Below, piece by piece: positions 30,926 to 40,405 of a DNA stretch of 64,000 nucleotides. A program made the position numbers and the translations under genes. Origin of the DNA: Rahnella bonaserana (GTDB lineage Bacteria; Pseudomonadota; Gammaproteobacteria; Enterobacterales; Enterobacteriaceae); contig NZ_JAFMOW010000063.1 of NCBI RefSeq assembly GCF_019049675.1, positions 276,024-340,023 on the forward strand. Direction: 5' to 3'. The notes below the pieces were generated by a model. That model did no database searches. It was not told where the DNA came from and was given only the letters and a program-made list of their open reading frames with translations. Position 1 is the stretch's first letter; each line of letters starts with the position of its first letter.

Positions 30926-32284
30926 TTACAGATCCGCTATCAGCGCCGCTGCTGCTTTGCGATGGTGTGATATCAGCGATCTGATATCCATGCCGACGAT
31001 TTCACCGTCGATCACCCGCCATTTTCCGCCAACCATCACCCGATCCGCTTTTTCTGCGCCACACAATAACAGCGCGGCAATCGGATCATGGCTGCCGCTG
31101 AAACGTAACTCATCAAGTTTAAATAGTGCCAGATCGGCCTGTTTGCCCACGGCAATCTGCCCGATATCATTGCGGCCAATCAGTTTAGCCGATCCGCGAG
31201 TTGCCCAGCCGAGTACCCTTTCCGGCGTGGCGTATTCCGCCCCGTATTTAAGACGTTGCAGATACAATGCCTGCCGCGCTTCGTACATCAGATTTGAGGC
31301 ATCATTAGAGGCAGAACCATCCACGCCTAATCCAATGGGTACGCCTGCGGCCTCCAGATCACGCGTCGGGCACATGCCGGACGCCAGCCGCATATTTGAC
31401 ACCGGACAATGGCAGATACCGGTACCTGCCGCGCCCAGACGCCGGATTTCATCGTTGTTAAAATGAATACCGTGCGCCAGCCAGGTGCGGTCGCTCAGCC
31501 AGCCGACGCTTTCCAGATAATCGACCGTGCGCAGACCAAACATTTTCAGGCAAAACTGTTCTTCGTCCAGCGTTTCTGCCAGATGCGTATGCAGCCGGAC
31601 ATCTTCGCGCAGCGCCAGCTTTGCACTCTCGCGCATGATGTCGGTAGTGACCGAAAACGGCGAACACGGTGCCAGCGCAATCTGCATCCATGCGCCTTCG
31701 CCGCGCTGATGATAACGGTCAATCAGACGCTGACTGTCCTGCAAAATTACCTCGCCAGACTGCACCGTTTGTTCCGGTGGCAGCCCGCCCTGTTCTTCTC
31801 CCAGGCTCATCGAGCCACGGGTCAGCAAAGCACGCATGCCCAACTCGCGGACGACATCGACCTGCACATCAATGGCTTCTTCCATGCCCTGCGGAAAAAG
31901 ATAATGGTGGTCGGTGGTGGTGGTACAACCGGAGAGCAGCAGTTCAGCCATCGCGACACGGCTGGCAAGCCCCAGCGCTTCCGGCCCTAAACGCGCCCAC
32001 ACGGGATAAAGCTTTTTCAGCCACGGGAATAACGGCACGCTGACCACCGGCGCCCAGGCACGGGTTAGCGTCTGATAGAAATGGTGGTGGGTGTTAATCA
32101 GCCCCGGCAGCAGCACAGATTCTGAGGCATCAAAGATGTGATCGACCGGTTGTGAGGGATGCTGACCAGAGGCCAGCAACTCGGCAATTTTCTGCCCTTC
32201 TGTGACGATGCCGCCACGGGCATCGAGTTCATTGGCGGTAAAAACCGCCAGCGGATTTTTGATCCACGTGCGTTGTTCTGACAT
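30926..32284 (-). CDS. 8-oxoguanine/guanine deaminase-type amidohydrolase
   Basis: This 452-residue metal-dependent hydrolase of the amidohydrolase superfamily most resembles 8-oxoguanine deaminases (as characterised for Pseudomonas PA0142). Metal and substrate motifs are present: NTHHHFYQTLTRAW, THLAET, LAHGIHF and GVDGSASND. It would convert 8-oxoguanine to urate, or guanine to xanthine. I chose the ATG at 32284 because AAGGAAG precedes it. It lies 94 bp downstream of an NCS2 purine permease on the same strand, which supports a purine substrate. Other members of the family act on triazines or S-adenosylhomocysteine, so the exact substrate is not proven. Confidence 0.82.
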   Translation of the reverse strand: MSEQRTWIKNPLAVFTANELDARGGIVTEGQKIAELLASGQHPSQPVDHIFDASESVLLPGLINTHHHFYQTLTRAWAPVVSVPLFPWLKKLYPVWARLGPEALGLASRVAMAELLLSGCTTTTDHHYLFPQGMEEAIDVQVDVVRELGMRALLTRGSMSLGEEQGGLPPEQTVQSGEVILQDSQRLIDRYHQRGEGAWMQIALAPCSPFSVTTDIMRESAKLALREDVRLHTHLAETLDEEQFCLKMFGLRTVDYLESVGWLSDRTWLAHGIHFNNDEIRRLGAAGTGICHCPVSNMRLASGMCPTRDLEAAGVPIGLGVDGSASNDASNLMYEARQALYLQRLKYGAEYATPERVLGWATRGSAKLIGRNDIGQIAVGKQADLALFKLDELRFSGSHDPIAALLLCGAEKADRVMVGGKWRVIDGEIVGMDIRSLISHHRKAAAALIADL

Positions 32285-32378
32285 GTCTGACTTCCTTTTT
32301 AAGGTCATAATAAATTCAAAAAGTGAGTCAGCTCAGTTATGCCCTGTCTGCTGATCCAGGGGCGCAACGCGCGGGATT

Positions 32379-33746
32379 TCAGTGAACCTTAACTTCCTGT
32401 GTCGCAACACTTGTGCTGCGTTCTGCGGGCATCAGTAAGTTGAGCAGGATAGCGATAACGCCGCCGCTGGTCACTGCATGGCCGAAAATATTGCCGACAA
32501 TTGGCGGGAACTGACCGAGGACATCCGGCACGGCTTCAATGCCCAGACCGATGCCAAAGGCGATAGCGATAATCAGCATTTCGCGGCGCCCGACCGGCGA
32601 CTGCGTCATGATTCGGATCCCCGCCGCGACCACACTGCCAAACATCACCAGTGTCGCACCGCCCAGCACTGGCGCAGGGATCTGCTGAAGGATTTCACCG
32701 ATAAACGGGAACAACCCGAGCACTAATAATACCGCGCCGATATACATACCCACATAACGACTGGCGACGCCGGTCATCTGAATCACGCCGTTATTCTGTG
32801 CAAACGTCGTGTTAGGAAATGACGAGAAGGCCGCCGCGATAAGGCAACTGATGCCATCGGCCAGAATGCCGCCTTTGAGACGTTTACGGAAGCTTTCACC
32901 TTCAATCGGCTGCTGTGACAGCATACAGTTAGCTGTCAGGTCACCCACTGCTTCGAGAATGCTGATAAACGACACCAGCGCGATCGGCACGAAGATAATC
33001 CAGTCGAATTTAAACCCGAAGCGAAACAGTTGCGGCACAGCAAACCAGTCGCCCTGTAGCGGCTTCACTGTCAGATGGCCGGTCAGCGCAGCGGCAAGAC
33101 AGCCGACGACAATGCCCAAAACGATTGATGACAGGCGCAGCCAGCGCACGTCGATACGGTTACAGGCGACGATCACCAGAAGCGTCAGTGCGCCCAGCCC
33201 GAGATTAGCCGGTGCGCCAAAATTCACCGCACCATGTCCACCCGCCCAGTCAGTAATACTGACTTTAATCAGGCTGATGCCGATAAGCGCAATGACTGTG
33301 CCGCTCACCAGTGGCGTAAACACACGGCGCATCTGGCCGATAAACCGGCTGACCAGCAGCGGGATAAATGCCGCCACAAAGTTCACCCCAAAAATCATCG
33401 CCATGATGTCTTCCGGCGAACCGCCGCGGCTTTTCACCAGCATACCGCCGGAGAGGATCACGCCGAGAAAGGCAAAGCTGGTGCCCTGCAGACAAATCAT
33501 TCCCGCGCCGACTGACAGAAAGCGGCGCGCCTGAATAAAGGTCCCGATGCCGGAAGCCAGCAAAGACATGCTGATGAGATAGGGCAAATACGTGTTCAGC
33601 CCCAGCACTGAACCGATAATCAGCGGCGGCGTAATAATCCCCACCACGCTTGCCAGCACATGCTGGATGGCGGTGAAAAATGCCGGTGCCGGTGCAATGC
33701 GCTCTTCCAGTCCATAAAGAAGTTCTTTGTCGTTGGATTCTGACAT
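32379..33746 (-). CDS. NCS2-family xanthine/purine:proton symporter
   Basis: This 455-residue permease has about 12-14 membrane helices and the NCS2 signature QNNGVIQMTGVASRYVG (about 318-334) and a GxxxT-like ITPPLIIG segment in helix 1. It is closer to E. coli XanP/XanQ than to uracil permease UraA. Conserved acidic residue sites of helices 8 and 9 (SILEAVGDLTAN) are present. It is the first gene of a two-gene unit with the deaminase. E. coli has no transporter at this site. Confidence 0.87.
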   Translation of the reverse strand: MSESNDKELLYGLEERIAPAPAFFTAIQHVLASVVGIITPPLIIGSVLGLNTYLPYLISMSLLASGIGTFIQARRFLSVGAGMICLQGTSFAFLGVILSGGMLVKSRGGSPEDIMAMIFGVNFVAAFIPLLVSRFIGQMRRVFTPLVSGTVIALIGISLIKVSITDWAGGHGAVNFGAPANLGLGALTLLVIVACNRIDVRWLRLSSIVLGIVVGCLAAALTGHLTVKPLQGDWFAVPQLFRFGFKFDWIIFVPIALVSFISILEAVGDLTANCMLSQQPIEGESFRKRLKGGILADGISCLIAAAFSSFPNTTFAQNNGVIQMTGVASRYVGMYIGAVLLVLGLFPFIGEILQQIPAPVLGGATLVMFGSVVAAGIRIMTQSPVGRREMLIIAIAFGIGLGIEAVPDVLGQFPPIVGNIFGHAVTSGGVIAILLNLLMPAERSTSVATQEVKVH

Positions 33747-33978
33747 ATCGGGTTTTCCGGATAATGAGTGATGATCCGATAATGCATAAATCAGGCCAGC
33801 AGGAAGAAAATTTCAGTTAAAGCATAAGAAATGCCCGGTTCGCGCGGTTTAGCGTGCGAAGCCTGACACTGAAACTTTAAAATCAGTGTTGTGCCATTTG
33901 GGTACTTTTGTTTCATGAAATGCGCGATTTTGGATTAATTGCACAATGATGGGGCGAAACAGGAAGAGTTTGGAAAGA

Positions 33979-34003
33979 AAGCCCTGAGCTGAAATCAGGG
34001 CTT
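33979..34003 (-). terminator. terminator after epmA
   Basis: The 9-bp stem AAGCCCTGA / TCAGGGCTT with a 7-nt loop lies 10 bp past the epmA stop codon; the minus strand continues with a T-rich stretch. The rest of the 33747-34012 gap shows no further clear element. Confidence 0.8.
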
Positions 34004-34012
34004 AAATGCTTA

Positions 34013-34990
34013 TCAGGCGCGGCTCACCGGGAAGGCCAGCACGTCGCTCAGGCTGGCAGCGCCCAGCGCAATCATAATCAGGCGGTCAACACCCAGCGCC
34101 ACACCGGAACATTCCGGCATACCGTGCTCTAACGCATCCAGCAGATTGTTATCGACAGGATGCTGCGGCAGGCCACGCGCCGCACGCTTGCGGTTATCCT
34201 GCTCGAAACGCTGACGCTGCTCACGGCTGTCCGTCAGTTCACGAAAACCGTTCGCCAGCTCAATGCCTTTGTAATACACCTCGAACCGCTCTGCGACGCG
34301 ATGATCTTCCGTACTGATTTCCGCCAGAGAAGCCTGAGTCGCCGGGAAATGATAAACGAATGTTGGTTTATCGCGGCCAATGTGCGGTTCCACCCCAATC
34401 GTAAACAGTAACTGCAACAGCGTATCGCGATCTTCTTCGGTAGCGGCAATATTGGATAAATCGAGCTTCGCCGCGGCTTCACGCAGTTCGGCTTTATCAG
34501 CAGATAACGGATCAACATTCAGGTGGCGGGTAAACGCCTGCTGATAAGAGAGGGTTTCAGCGGTATCGCAATCGAGAACCTGCTGGAGCAAATCATCCAC
34601 TTCATTCATCAGGCGGTACATGTCATAACGCGGACGGTACCATTCGAGCATGGTGAATTCAGGATTGTGGTGACGTCCGGCTTCTTCGTTACGGAAACTG
34701 CGCCCCATCTGATAAATCGGCCCGCTGCCCGCTGCCAGCAAGCGTTTCATGTGGTATTCCGGGCTGGTCATCAGATACAGGGTCATGCCATCAGCCGCAC
34801 CCGGCCCGACAAAACGTGTCTCAAACGGCACCAGATGAATGTCGGTCACCGTAGCCTGACTCATCGCCGGCGTTTCAACTTCCAGTACGCCGCGATCGGC
34901 AAAGAAACGTCGAATCTCAGCGAGGATAGCCGCACGCTTCAACAAATTGGCGACAGGAGCACTGGGTTGCCAGCTTGCTGTTTCGCTCAT
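34013..34990 (-). CDS. epmA: EF-P--(R)-beta-lysine ligase EpmA
   Basis: This 325-residue paralogue of the class II lysyl-tRNA synthetase catalytic core attaches (R)-beta-lysine to Lys34 of EF-P. Motif 2 ([20 protein letters not shown]) and motif 3 ([12 protein letters not shown]) are intact and the anticodon-binding domain is absent, which separates it from LysS. It is divergent from frdABCD, and its substrate EF-P and partner EpmB are encoded 5-6 kb away in the window. Confidence 0.96.
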   Translation of the reverse strand: MSETASWQPSAPVANLLKRAAILAEIRRFFADRGVLEVETPAMSQATVTDIHLVPFETRFVGPGAADGMTLYLMTSPEYHMKRLLAAGSGPIYQMGRSFRNEEAGRHHNPEFTMLEWYRPRYDMYRLMNEVDDLLQQVLDCDTAETLSYQQAFTRHLNVDPLSADKAELREAAAKLDLSNIAATEEDRDTLLQLLFTIGVEPHIGRDKPTFVYHFPATQASLAEISTEDHRVAERFEVYYKGIELANGFRELTDSREQRQRFEQDNRKRAARGLPQHPVDNNLLDALEHGMPECSGVALGVDRLIMIALGAASLSDVLAFPVSRA

Positions 34991-35102
34991 GGTGATTTAC
35001 TCCGAATTCAGAAAAGTCATGCAGTCTACCTGCATCCCCGCAGGCAAACAAATATCTCATTTTGCGATGCGTAAAGCACAGAAAGCCTAAATGCGCGTTC
35101 AC

Positions 35103-35135
35103 ATCAAATTACCACTTCTACCCCTTTGGTATAAT
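35103..35135 (+). promoter_or_regulatory. frdABCD promoter with FNR half-site
   Basis: A perfect TATAAT -10 box lies at 35130-35135 with no recognisable -35 box. The half-site ATCAA (35103-35107) belongs to a 14-bp window centred near -41.5, where FNR binds in class II promoters; the other half (CGCGT) is poor. The leader would be about 130 nt and has two small hairpins. FNR activation is known for E. coli frd. Confidence 0.5.
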
Positions 35136-35273
35136 AATTCCCTTACAAACAATAAGAATACCAGCCACCGGGACAGCGCCTGTGTGTCATCGGGGTTCAC
35201 TAACTCTTCGATTATGAAGAGCTTTTCGCGGGTGTTTCAAACCCGATCTCATTGATGATAGTGGAGGAATGCA

Positions 35274-37073
35274 GTGCAAACCTTTAACGCCGACATTGCA
35301 ATTATAGGTGCAGGTGGGGCGGGTTTACGCGCAGCAATAGCCGCAGCGGAAGCCAATCCCAACCTGAATATCGCGTTGATTTCGAAAGTGTACCCTATGC
35401 GCAGCCACACCGTGGCGGCCGAAGGCGGTTCTGCCGCTGTGACGCAAGATCATGACAGCTTCGATTTTCACTTCCAGGATACCGTTTCCGGAGGCGACTG
35501 GCTGTGTGAGCAGGACGTGGTGGATCACTTCGTTCATCAATGCCCGACTGAAATGGCTCAGCTCGAACTGTGGGGATGCCCGTGGAGCCGTAAGGATGAT
35601 GGTTCAGTCAACGTTCGCCGCTTTGGCGGAATGAAGATCGAACGTACGTGGTTTGCGGCCGATAAAACCGGCTTCCACATGCTGCACACTCTGTTCCAGA
35701 CCTCGCTGAAATACCCGCAAATCAAACGCTTCGACGAGCATTTTGTCCTCGATATTCTGGTCGATGAAGGCCAGGTACGCGGCGTCGTTGCCATCAATAT
35801 GATGGAAGGCACACGCGTACAAATCCGTGCTAACGCGGTGGTCATGGCCACTGGCGGCGCAGGCCGCGTTTACCGCTACAACACCAACGGCGGTATCGTC
35901 ACCGGCGACGGTATGGGCATGGCGTTCCGCCACGGCATTCCGCTGCGCGACATGGAATTCGTGCAATATCACCCGACCGGCCTGCCGGGTTCCGGCATTC
36001 TGATGACTGAAGGCTGCCGTGGCGAAGGCGGTATTCTGGTGAATAAAGACGGTTACCGTTATCTGCAGGATTACGGCATGGGACCGGAAACGCCGCTCGG
36101 CGAGCCAAAAAACAAATACATGGAACTCGGTCCGCGCGACAAAGTATCGCAGGCGTTCTGGCATGAATGGCGCGCCGGACGCACTATCGAAACGCCACGT
36201 GGCGACGTGGTGTATCTGGATTTACGTCATCTCGGCGAGAAAAAACTGCGCGAACGTCTGCCATTTATCTGCGAGCTGGCGAAAGCGTACGTCGGCGTCG
36301 ATCCGATTACCGATCCGATCCCGGTTCGCCCTACCGCGCACTACACCATGGGCGGCATCGAAACGGATGCGCAGTGTGAAACCCGTATCAAAGGTCTGTT
36401 TGCAGTCGGCGAATGTTCTTCCGTCGGTCTGCACGGCGCTAACCGTCTCGGTTCCAACTCCCTGGCAGAGCTGGTGGTGTTCGGACGTATGGCCGGTGAA
36501 AAAGCGGCAGAGCGTGCCGTCGAAGCCAAAGACACCGGTAACAGCGCCGCGCTCGACGCACAGGTGCGTGATATCGAAAACCGTCTTGCCGCACTGATGG
36601 CGCAGGAAGGTGACGAAAGCTGGGCAGCTATCCGTGACGAAATGGGTCTGGCGATGGAAGAAGGCTGCGGGATTTACCGCACCACTGAGCTGATGCAAAA
36701 AACCATCGATAAGCTGGCTGAACTGAAAGAGCGCTTCAAACGGGTGAAAATTCAGGATACTTCCAGCGTCTTTAATACCGATCTGCTATACACCATCGAG
36801 CTGGGGCATGGCCTGGAAGTGGCTGAATGTATGGCTCATTCCGCGATCAATCGTCGTGAATCCCGGGGCGCCCATCAGCGTCTTGATGAAGGTTGTACCG
36901 AGCGCGATGACGTGAATTTCCTCAAGCATACCCTGGCCTTTTATCAGCCAGATTCCGCTCCGCGCCTGGAATATGGCGACGTAAAAATTACCACGCTGCC
37001 GCCGGCAAAACGTGTGTACGGCGGGGAATCTGAGACTCACGATAAAAAAGATAAGGAGCAATCACGTGGCTAA
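35274..37073 (+). CDS. frdA: Fumarate reductase flavoprotein subunit FrdA
   Basis: This 599-residue catalytic subunit reduces fumarate to succinate in anaerobic respiration. The FAD-binding [16 protein letters not shown], the covalent FAD histidine in SHTVAAEGG (about residue 45), and the active-site segment [14 protein letters not shown] are intact. The start codon is GTG at 35274 with GGAGG upstream. It overlaps frdB by 8 bp. Its substrate is supplied by AspA and DcuA, both encoded in this window. Confidence 0.97.
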   Translation: MQTFNADIAIIGAGGAGLRAAIAAAEANPNLNIALISKVYPMRSHTVAAEGGSAAVTQDHDSFDFHFQDTVSGGDWLCEQDVVDHFVHQCPTEMAQLELWGCPWSRKDDGSVNVRRFGGMKIERTWFAADKTGFHMLHTLFQTSLKYPQIKRFDEHFVLDILVDEGQVRGVVAINMMEGTRVQIRANAVVMATGGAGRVYRYNTNGGIVTGDGMGMAFRHGIPLRDMEFVQYHPTGLPGSGILMTEGCRGEGGILVNKDGYRYLQDYGMGPETPLGEPKNKYMELGPRDKVSQAFWHEWRAGRTIETPRGDVVYLDLRHLGEKKLRERLPFICELAKAYVGVDPITDPIPVRPTAHYTMGGIETDAQCETRIKGLFAVGECSSVGLHGANRLGSNSLAELVVFGRMAGEKAAERAVEAKDTGNSAALDAQVRDIENRLAALMAQEGDESWAAIRDEMGLAMEEGCGIYRTTELMQKTIDKLAELKERFKRVKIQDTSSVFNTDLLYTIELGHGLEVAECMAHSAINRRESRGAHQRLDEGCTERDDVNFLKHTLAFYQPDSAPRLEYGDVKITTLPPAKRVYGGESETHDKKDKEQSRG

Positions 37074-37800
37074 AATGCGCAGCCTGAAGGTTGAAATCAT
37101 GCGCTATAACCCGGAGACGGACAGCGCGCCGCATCCGGTGGTGTATGACGTGCCTTTCGATGAAACAACGTCCCTGCTCGATGCTTTGGGCTACATCAAA
37201 GACCATCTGGCCGCTGACCTTTCCTACCGCTGGTCCTGCAGGATGGCGATTTGCGGCTCGTGCGGCATGATGGTCAACCGTGTGCCGAAGCTGGCGTGCA
37301 AAACGTTCCTGCGGGAATATCCGGACGGTATGCAGGTCGAGGCGCTGGGTAATTTCCCGGTCGAACGCGATCTGGTGGTCGATATGACCCACTTTATCGA
37401 AAGCCTGGAAGCCATCAAACCTTACATTATCGGCAACACCCGCACGGTCGGCGAAGGCCCCGGTAAACAAACCCCGGCGCAAATGGAGAAATATCATCAG
37501 TTCTCCGGCTGCATCAACTGCGGTTTATGTTACGCCGCCTGCCCGCAGTTTGGTCTGAATCCGGAGTTCATTGGACCGGCTGCTATCACCCTGGCGCACC
37601 GCTACAACCTCGATAACCGTGACCACGGCAAGGCACAACGTATGCCGCAGTTGAACGGTCAGAACGGGGTCTGGAGTTGTACGTTCGTCGGTTATTGCTC
37701 TGAAGTCTGTCCGAAGCACGTCGACCCTGCCGCAGCCATTCAGCAAGGCAAAGTCGAAAGCTCCAAAGACTTCATGATCGCGAGGCTGAGACCGCAATGA
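37066..37800 (+). CDS. frdB: Fumarate reductase iron-sulfur subunit FrdB
   Basis: This 244-residue subunit carries electrons from menaquinol to FrdA. The [2Fe-2S] site ([12 protein letters not shown] ... C), the [4Fe-4S] site ([12 protein letters not shown]) and the [3Fe-4S] site ([11 protein letters not shown] region) are all complete. The true start is the GTG at 37066, with AAGGAG upstream, inside the frdA end; this gives exactly the E. coli length. The open frame extends upstream to 37012 without support. Confidence 0.96.
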   Translation: MAKMRSLKVEIMRYNPETDSAPHPVVYDVPFDETTSLLDALGYIKDHLAADLSYRWSCRMAICGSCGMMVNRVPKLACKTFLREYPDGMQVEALGNFPVERDLVVDMTHFIESLEAIKPYIIGNTRTVGEGPGKQTPAQMEKYHQFSGCINCGLCYAACPQFGLNPEFIGPAAITLAHRYNLDNRDHGKAQRMPQLNGQNGVWSCTFVGYCSEVCPKHVDPAAAIQQGKVESSKDFMIARLRPQ

Positions 37801-37811
37801 GGGAGGAAAAT

Positions 37812-38222
37812 ATGACGACTCAAAGTACGGGCAGCAAACGTAAACCCTACGTGCGTGAGATGAAAGCCAGCTGGTGGAAAAGCTTACCGTTCTACCGTTT
37901 TTATATGCTGCGCGAAGGCACAGCGGTTCCGGCTGTGTGGTTTAGCCTTTTGCTGCTGGCCGGGATTTTCTCATTACGTAACGGACCTGAAAGCTGGGCA
38001 ATTTTTGTGCATTTTCTGCAAAACCCGGTGGTCATGCTGATTAACCTGATCGCCCTGCTTGCGGCTTTACTGCATACCAAAACCTGGTTTGAGCTGGCGC
38101 CGAAAGCCTCGATCGTCGTGGTGAAAGGTAAAAAAATGGGGCCGGAGCCGGTGATTGCCGGTTTCTGGGGCGTGACCATTGTCGTGACGCTGGCTGTTCT
38201 CGTCATCGCACTGTTTCTTTAA
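37812..38222 (+). CDS. frdC: Fumarate reductase membrane subunit FrdC
   Basis: This 136-residue membrane anchor has three helices and binds menaquinone with FrdD. The segment [21 protein letters not shown] and [12 protein letters not shown] are conserved. The start ATG at 37812 follows a GGGAGG Shine-Dalgarno. It is a few residues longer at the N-terminus than in E. coli. Confidence 0.95.
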   Translation: MTTQSTGSKRKPYVREMKASWWKSLPFYRFYMLREGTAVPAVWFSLLLLAGIFSLRNGPESWAIFVHFLQNPVVMLINLIALLAALLHTKTWFELAPKASIVVVKGKKMGPEPVIAGFWGVTIVVTLAVLVIALFL

Positions 38223-38231
38223 GGAGGCGAC

Positions 38232-38591
38232 ATGAAAAATACTCTTCCTAAACGTTCTGACGAGCCGGTGTTCTGGGGATTGTTTGGTGCGGGCGGTATG
38301 TGGAGCGCGATTTTCGCACCGGTGATGATTCTGCTGGTGTGCTTCCTGCTGCCGCTGGGCTTCTTCCCCGGCGACGCCCTGAGCTATCCGCGCGTGCTGG
38401 CATTCGCGCAAAGCGGGATCGGACGCCTGTTCCTGCTGCTGATGATCGTCTTACCCATCTGGTGCGGACTTCACAGGATCCATCACTCCATGCATGACCT
38501 GAAGATCCACGTTCCTGCCGGAAAATGGGTATTCTACGGCCTGGCGGCGATCTTAAGCATCGTCACTTTAATCGTACTGATCCGCCTCTGA
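38232..38591 (+). CDS. frdD: Fumarate reductase membrane subunit FrdD
   Basis: This 119-residue three-helix membrane anchor completes the quinone site and complex assembly. The conserved [16 protein letters not shown] start and the [13 protein letters not shown] segment are present. It begins 9 bp after the frdC stop and is followed by a terminator. Confidence 0.95.
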   Translation: MKNTLPKRSDEPVFWGLFGAGGMWSAIFAPVMILLVCFLLPLGFFPGDALSYPRVLAFAQSGIGRLFLLLMIVLPIWCGLHRIHHSMHDLKIHVPAGKWVFYGLAAILSIVTLIVLIRL

Positions 38592-38610
38592 TCTTAAAGA
38601 TCTGACTTTC

Positions 38611-38640
38611 CAGCGGCCAGCTCCTGGTCGCTGTTTTCGT
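38611..38640 (+). terminator. terminator after frdD
   Basis: The stem CAGCGGCCAG / CTGGTCGCTG with a CTC loop (one G-T wobble) is followed by a T-rich run. In E. coli the frd terminator at this place doubles as the ampC attenuator; here blc, not ampC, comes next. Confidence 0.82.
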
Positions 38641-38713
38641 TTCTTCCCCCACTTGTTTTTCCTTTTTCTTTTTGTTACCTACACTTAGAGAACAACCTAA
38701 GGAAGGAGACTCT

Positions 38714-39238
38714 ATGCGTATCTGGTCAAAACTCGGCGTCATCGTCACAGCTCTCATGTCTGTGGCCTGCAGCGTCACACCCCCAAAAGACGTCAACGTC
38801 GTAAATAACTTCGAACTCAGCCGCTATCTTGGTACCTGGTATGAAGTCGCCAGGCTGGATCATAGTTTTGAAAGCGGGCTGGAACGCGTCACGGCCAATT
38901 ACAGCCTGCGCGACGACGGCGGTGTGAAAGTGATTAACCGCGGGTTTAATCCGCAGAAGAACAAATGGCAGGAAAGCGAGGGTAAAGGATACTTTACGGG
39001 TTCTGCGGACCGGGCAGCGCTTAAAGTGTCATTCTTTGGCCCGTTCTATGGCGGCTATAACGTGATTGAGCTGGATAAGGATTACCGTTACGCACTGGTC
39101 TGCGGGCCGGATAAAAGCTATTTATGGATCCTGTCGCGCACACCGACGCTCGATGAGGGCGTGAAACAAAAACTTCTGCAAACCGCACAACGTTACGGAT
39201 TTGATACCAGCAAACTGGTATGGGTCAAACAGCCTTAA
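38714..39238 (+). CDS. blc: Outer-membrane lipocalin Blc
   Basis: This 174-residue lipoprotein has a signal peptide ending in a lipobox-type SVAC and a lipocalin barrel with the signature GTWYEVARLDH. It aligns over its whole length with E. coli Blc, which binds lysophospholipids and is induced in stationary phase. I chose the ATG at 38714 with AAGGAG upstream. E. coli has ampC between frd and blc and sugE beside it; both are missing here. Confidence 0.95.
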   Translation: MRIWSKLGVIVTALMSVACSVTPPKDVNVVNNFELSRYLGTWYEVARLDHSFESGLERVTANYSLRDDGGVKVINRGFNPQKNKWQESEGKGYFTGSADRAALKVSFFGPFYGGYNVIELDKDYRYALVCGPDKSYLWILSRTPTLDEGVKQKLLQTAQRYGFDTSKLVWVKQP

Positions 39239-39269
39239 TTTACCTCATTTCCGGACGCCAGAAACAACA

Positions 39270-39293
39270 CTGCCTGCATCAAAGTGCAGGCAG
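39270..39293. terminator. perfect hairpin between blc and ecnB, possible bidirectional terminator
   Basis: A perfect 9-bp stem (CTGCCTGCA / TGCAGGCAG) with a 6-nt loop lies between two convergent genes. The T-runs are weak on both sides. Confidence 0.55.
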
Positions 39294-39321
39294 ACTTCAG
39301 CTTACTTCACACCATTCGCCG

Positions 39322-39456
39322 TTATTGCGCGCTTTTCTGGATCGCTTGCCCACCGGCAGATACATCTTCACCCACGCCACGCGTGGTGTTGCAGGCAGTT
39401 AACGCAGAAGACAGAACAACAACAGACAAGATAGCGAGGATACTTTTCTTCAGCAT
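39322..39456 (-). CDS. ecnB: Entericidin B-like bacteriolytic lipoprotein (44 aa)
   Basis: This gene is short. The product has a lipoprotein signal peptide with lipobox LTAC followed by [20 protein letters not shown], the entericidin core (C-N-T-x-R/H-G-x-G-E-D). In E. coli EcnB is a stationary-phase lipoprotein toxin antagonised by EcnA. The start ATG at 39456 has AGGAAGG upstream. It lies 120 bp downstream of ecnA, with room for its own promoter (possible TACAAT at -10), as in E. coli. Confidence 0.9.
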   Translation of the reverse strand: MLKKSILAILSVVVLSSALTACNTTRGVGEDVSAGGQAIQKSAQ

Positions 39457-39576
39457 ATAAATTTCCTTCCTATAGGAGAATGTAAAGTACGACATCTTTA
39501 TTGTAGCTAACTTTCTGGATATAGAAGGAAACAGGGAGGATTTTTAGGAAAGTTGGTAAAAACGAGGCTGAAGGGT

Positions 39577-39705
39577 TCAGCCTGCTTTGGAAATAGCGCC
39601 ACCCAGGTGCTGGATGTCTTCACCGAAACCATGAACCGTGTTGCAGCCGGATAACGAAGCCAGCAACATCACTGAAACTACGATAAACATCATCTTCTTC
39701 AACAT
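39577..39705 (-). CDS. ecnA: Entericidin A-like antidote lipoprotein (42 aa)
   Basis: This 42-residue lipoprotein precursor has lipobox LSGC followed by NTVHGFGEDIQHLGGAISKA. The HGFGEDIxHLG spelling is typical of EcnA, whereas EcnB has RGVGED. The ATG at 39705 is the better start; an upstream in-frame codon to 39777 lies within the efp terminator. EcnA and EcnB form an antidote/toxin lipoprotein pair in E. coli, downstream of efp as here. Confidence 0.9.
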   Translation of the reverse strand: MLKKMMFIVVSVMLLASLSGCNTVHGFGEDIQHLGGAISKAG

Positions 39706-39740
39706 GGTAAACACAATCCAATTCAACAAGTTGGGGCTGG

Positions 39741-39774
39741 AAAGCTGCGACAGGCTCTCACCTGCGGCAGCTTT
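39741..39774 (-). terminator. terminator after efp
   Basis: Outer arms AAAGCTGC / GCAGCTTT and inner CAGG / CCTG pairs form one long stem starting 26 bp past the efp stop. Confidence 0.7.
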
Positions 39775-39800
39775 CATCCGACGTAATAAGTATTGAGAAC

Positions 39801-40367
39801 TTATTTAACGCGGGAAACGTATTCGCCAGAGCGGGTGTCACAACGGACGATTTCGCCAATCTGCACGAATAATGGCACTTTAACGACAGCGCCGGTGCTC
39901 AGGGTAGCTGGTTTACCGCCGGTACCTGCAGTATCACCTTTCAGGCCTGGATCAGTATCAACAACTTCAGCTTCGATGAAGTTCGGTGGCTGAACAGCGA
40001 TAGGACGACCATCCCACAGAGTCACGATACATTCTGCGTTGTCCTGCAGCCATTTAGAGGCGTCAGAAACCGTTTTCTCTTCAACCTGATGCTGTTCGAA
40101 AGTCTCAGGGTGCATGAAGTGGTAGAACTCACCATCGTTGTACAGGTAGTTCATGTTGGTATCTACAACGTCAGCGCCTTCGCATGAGTCAGTAGATTTG
40201 AAGGTTTTTTCTACGCGGGAACCGGTCAGCAGACGACGCATTTTAACGCGTGCGAAAGCCTGGCCTTTGCCTGGTTTTACGAATTCACTGGATTCGATAG
40301 CGTAAGGCTCGCCCTCGAACATGATTTTAAGACCCGGACGGAAATCGTTGCTAGAATAAGTCGCCAT
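39801..40367 (-). CDS. efp: Elongation factor P
   Basis: This 188-residue three-domain factor relieves ribosome stalling at polyproline. Lys34, the site of beta-lysylation, is present in PGKGQ, as EpmA and EpmB require. It is divergent from epmB with a 38-bp gap, the E. coli arrangement. Domains II and III (OB folds) are complete and the C-terminus GEYVSRVK matches the family. Confidence 0.98.
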   Translation of the reverse strand: MATYSSNDFRPGLKIMFEGEPYAIESSEFVKPGKGQAFARVKMRRLLTGSRVEKTFKSTDSCEGADVVDTNMNYLYNDGEFYHFMHPETFEQHQVEEKTVSDASKWLQDNAECIVTLWDGRPIAVQPPNFIEAEVVDTDPGLKGDTAGTGGKPATLSTGAVVKVPLFVQIGEIVRCDTRSGEYVSRVK

Positions 40368-40405
40368 GATGGCCCTCTAATTTTAAACTGGTATTAGCCA
40401 AAAAA

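Noticed and set aside
33747..34012. Purine riboswitch or PurR box upstream of the purine permease
   Set aside because: No purine aptamer core and no PurR palindrome could be recognised in the leader region.
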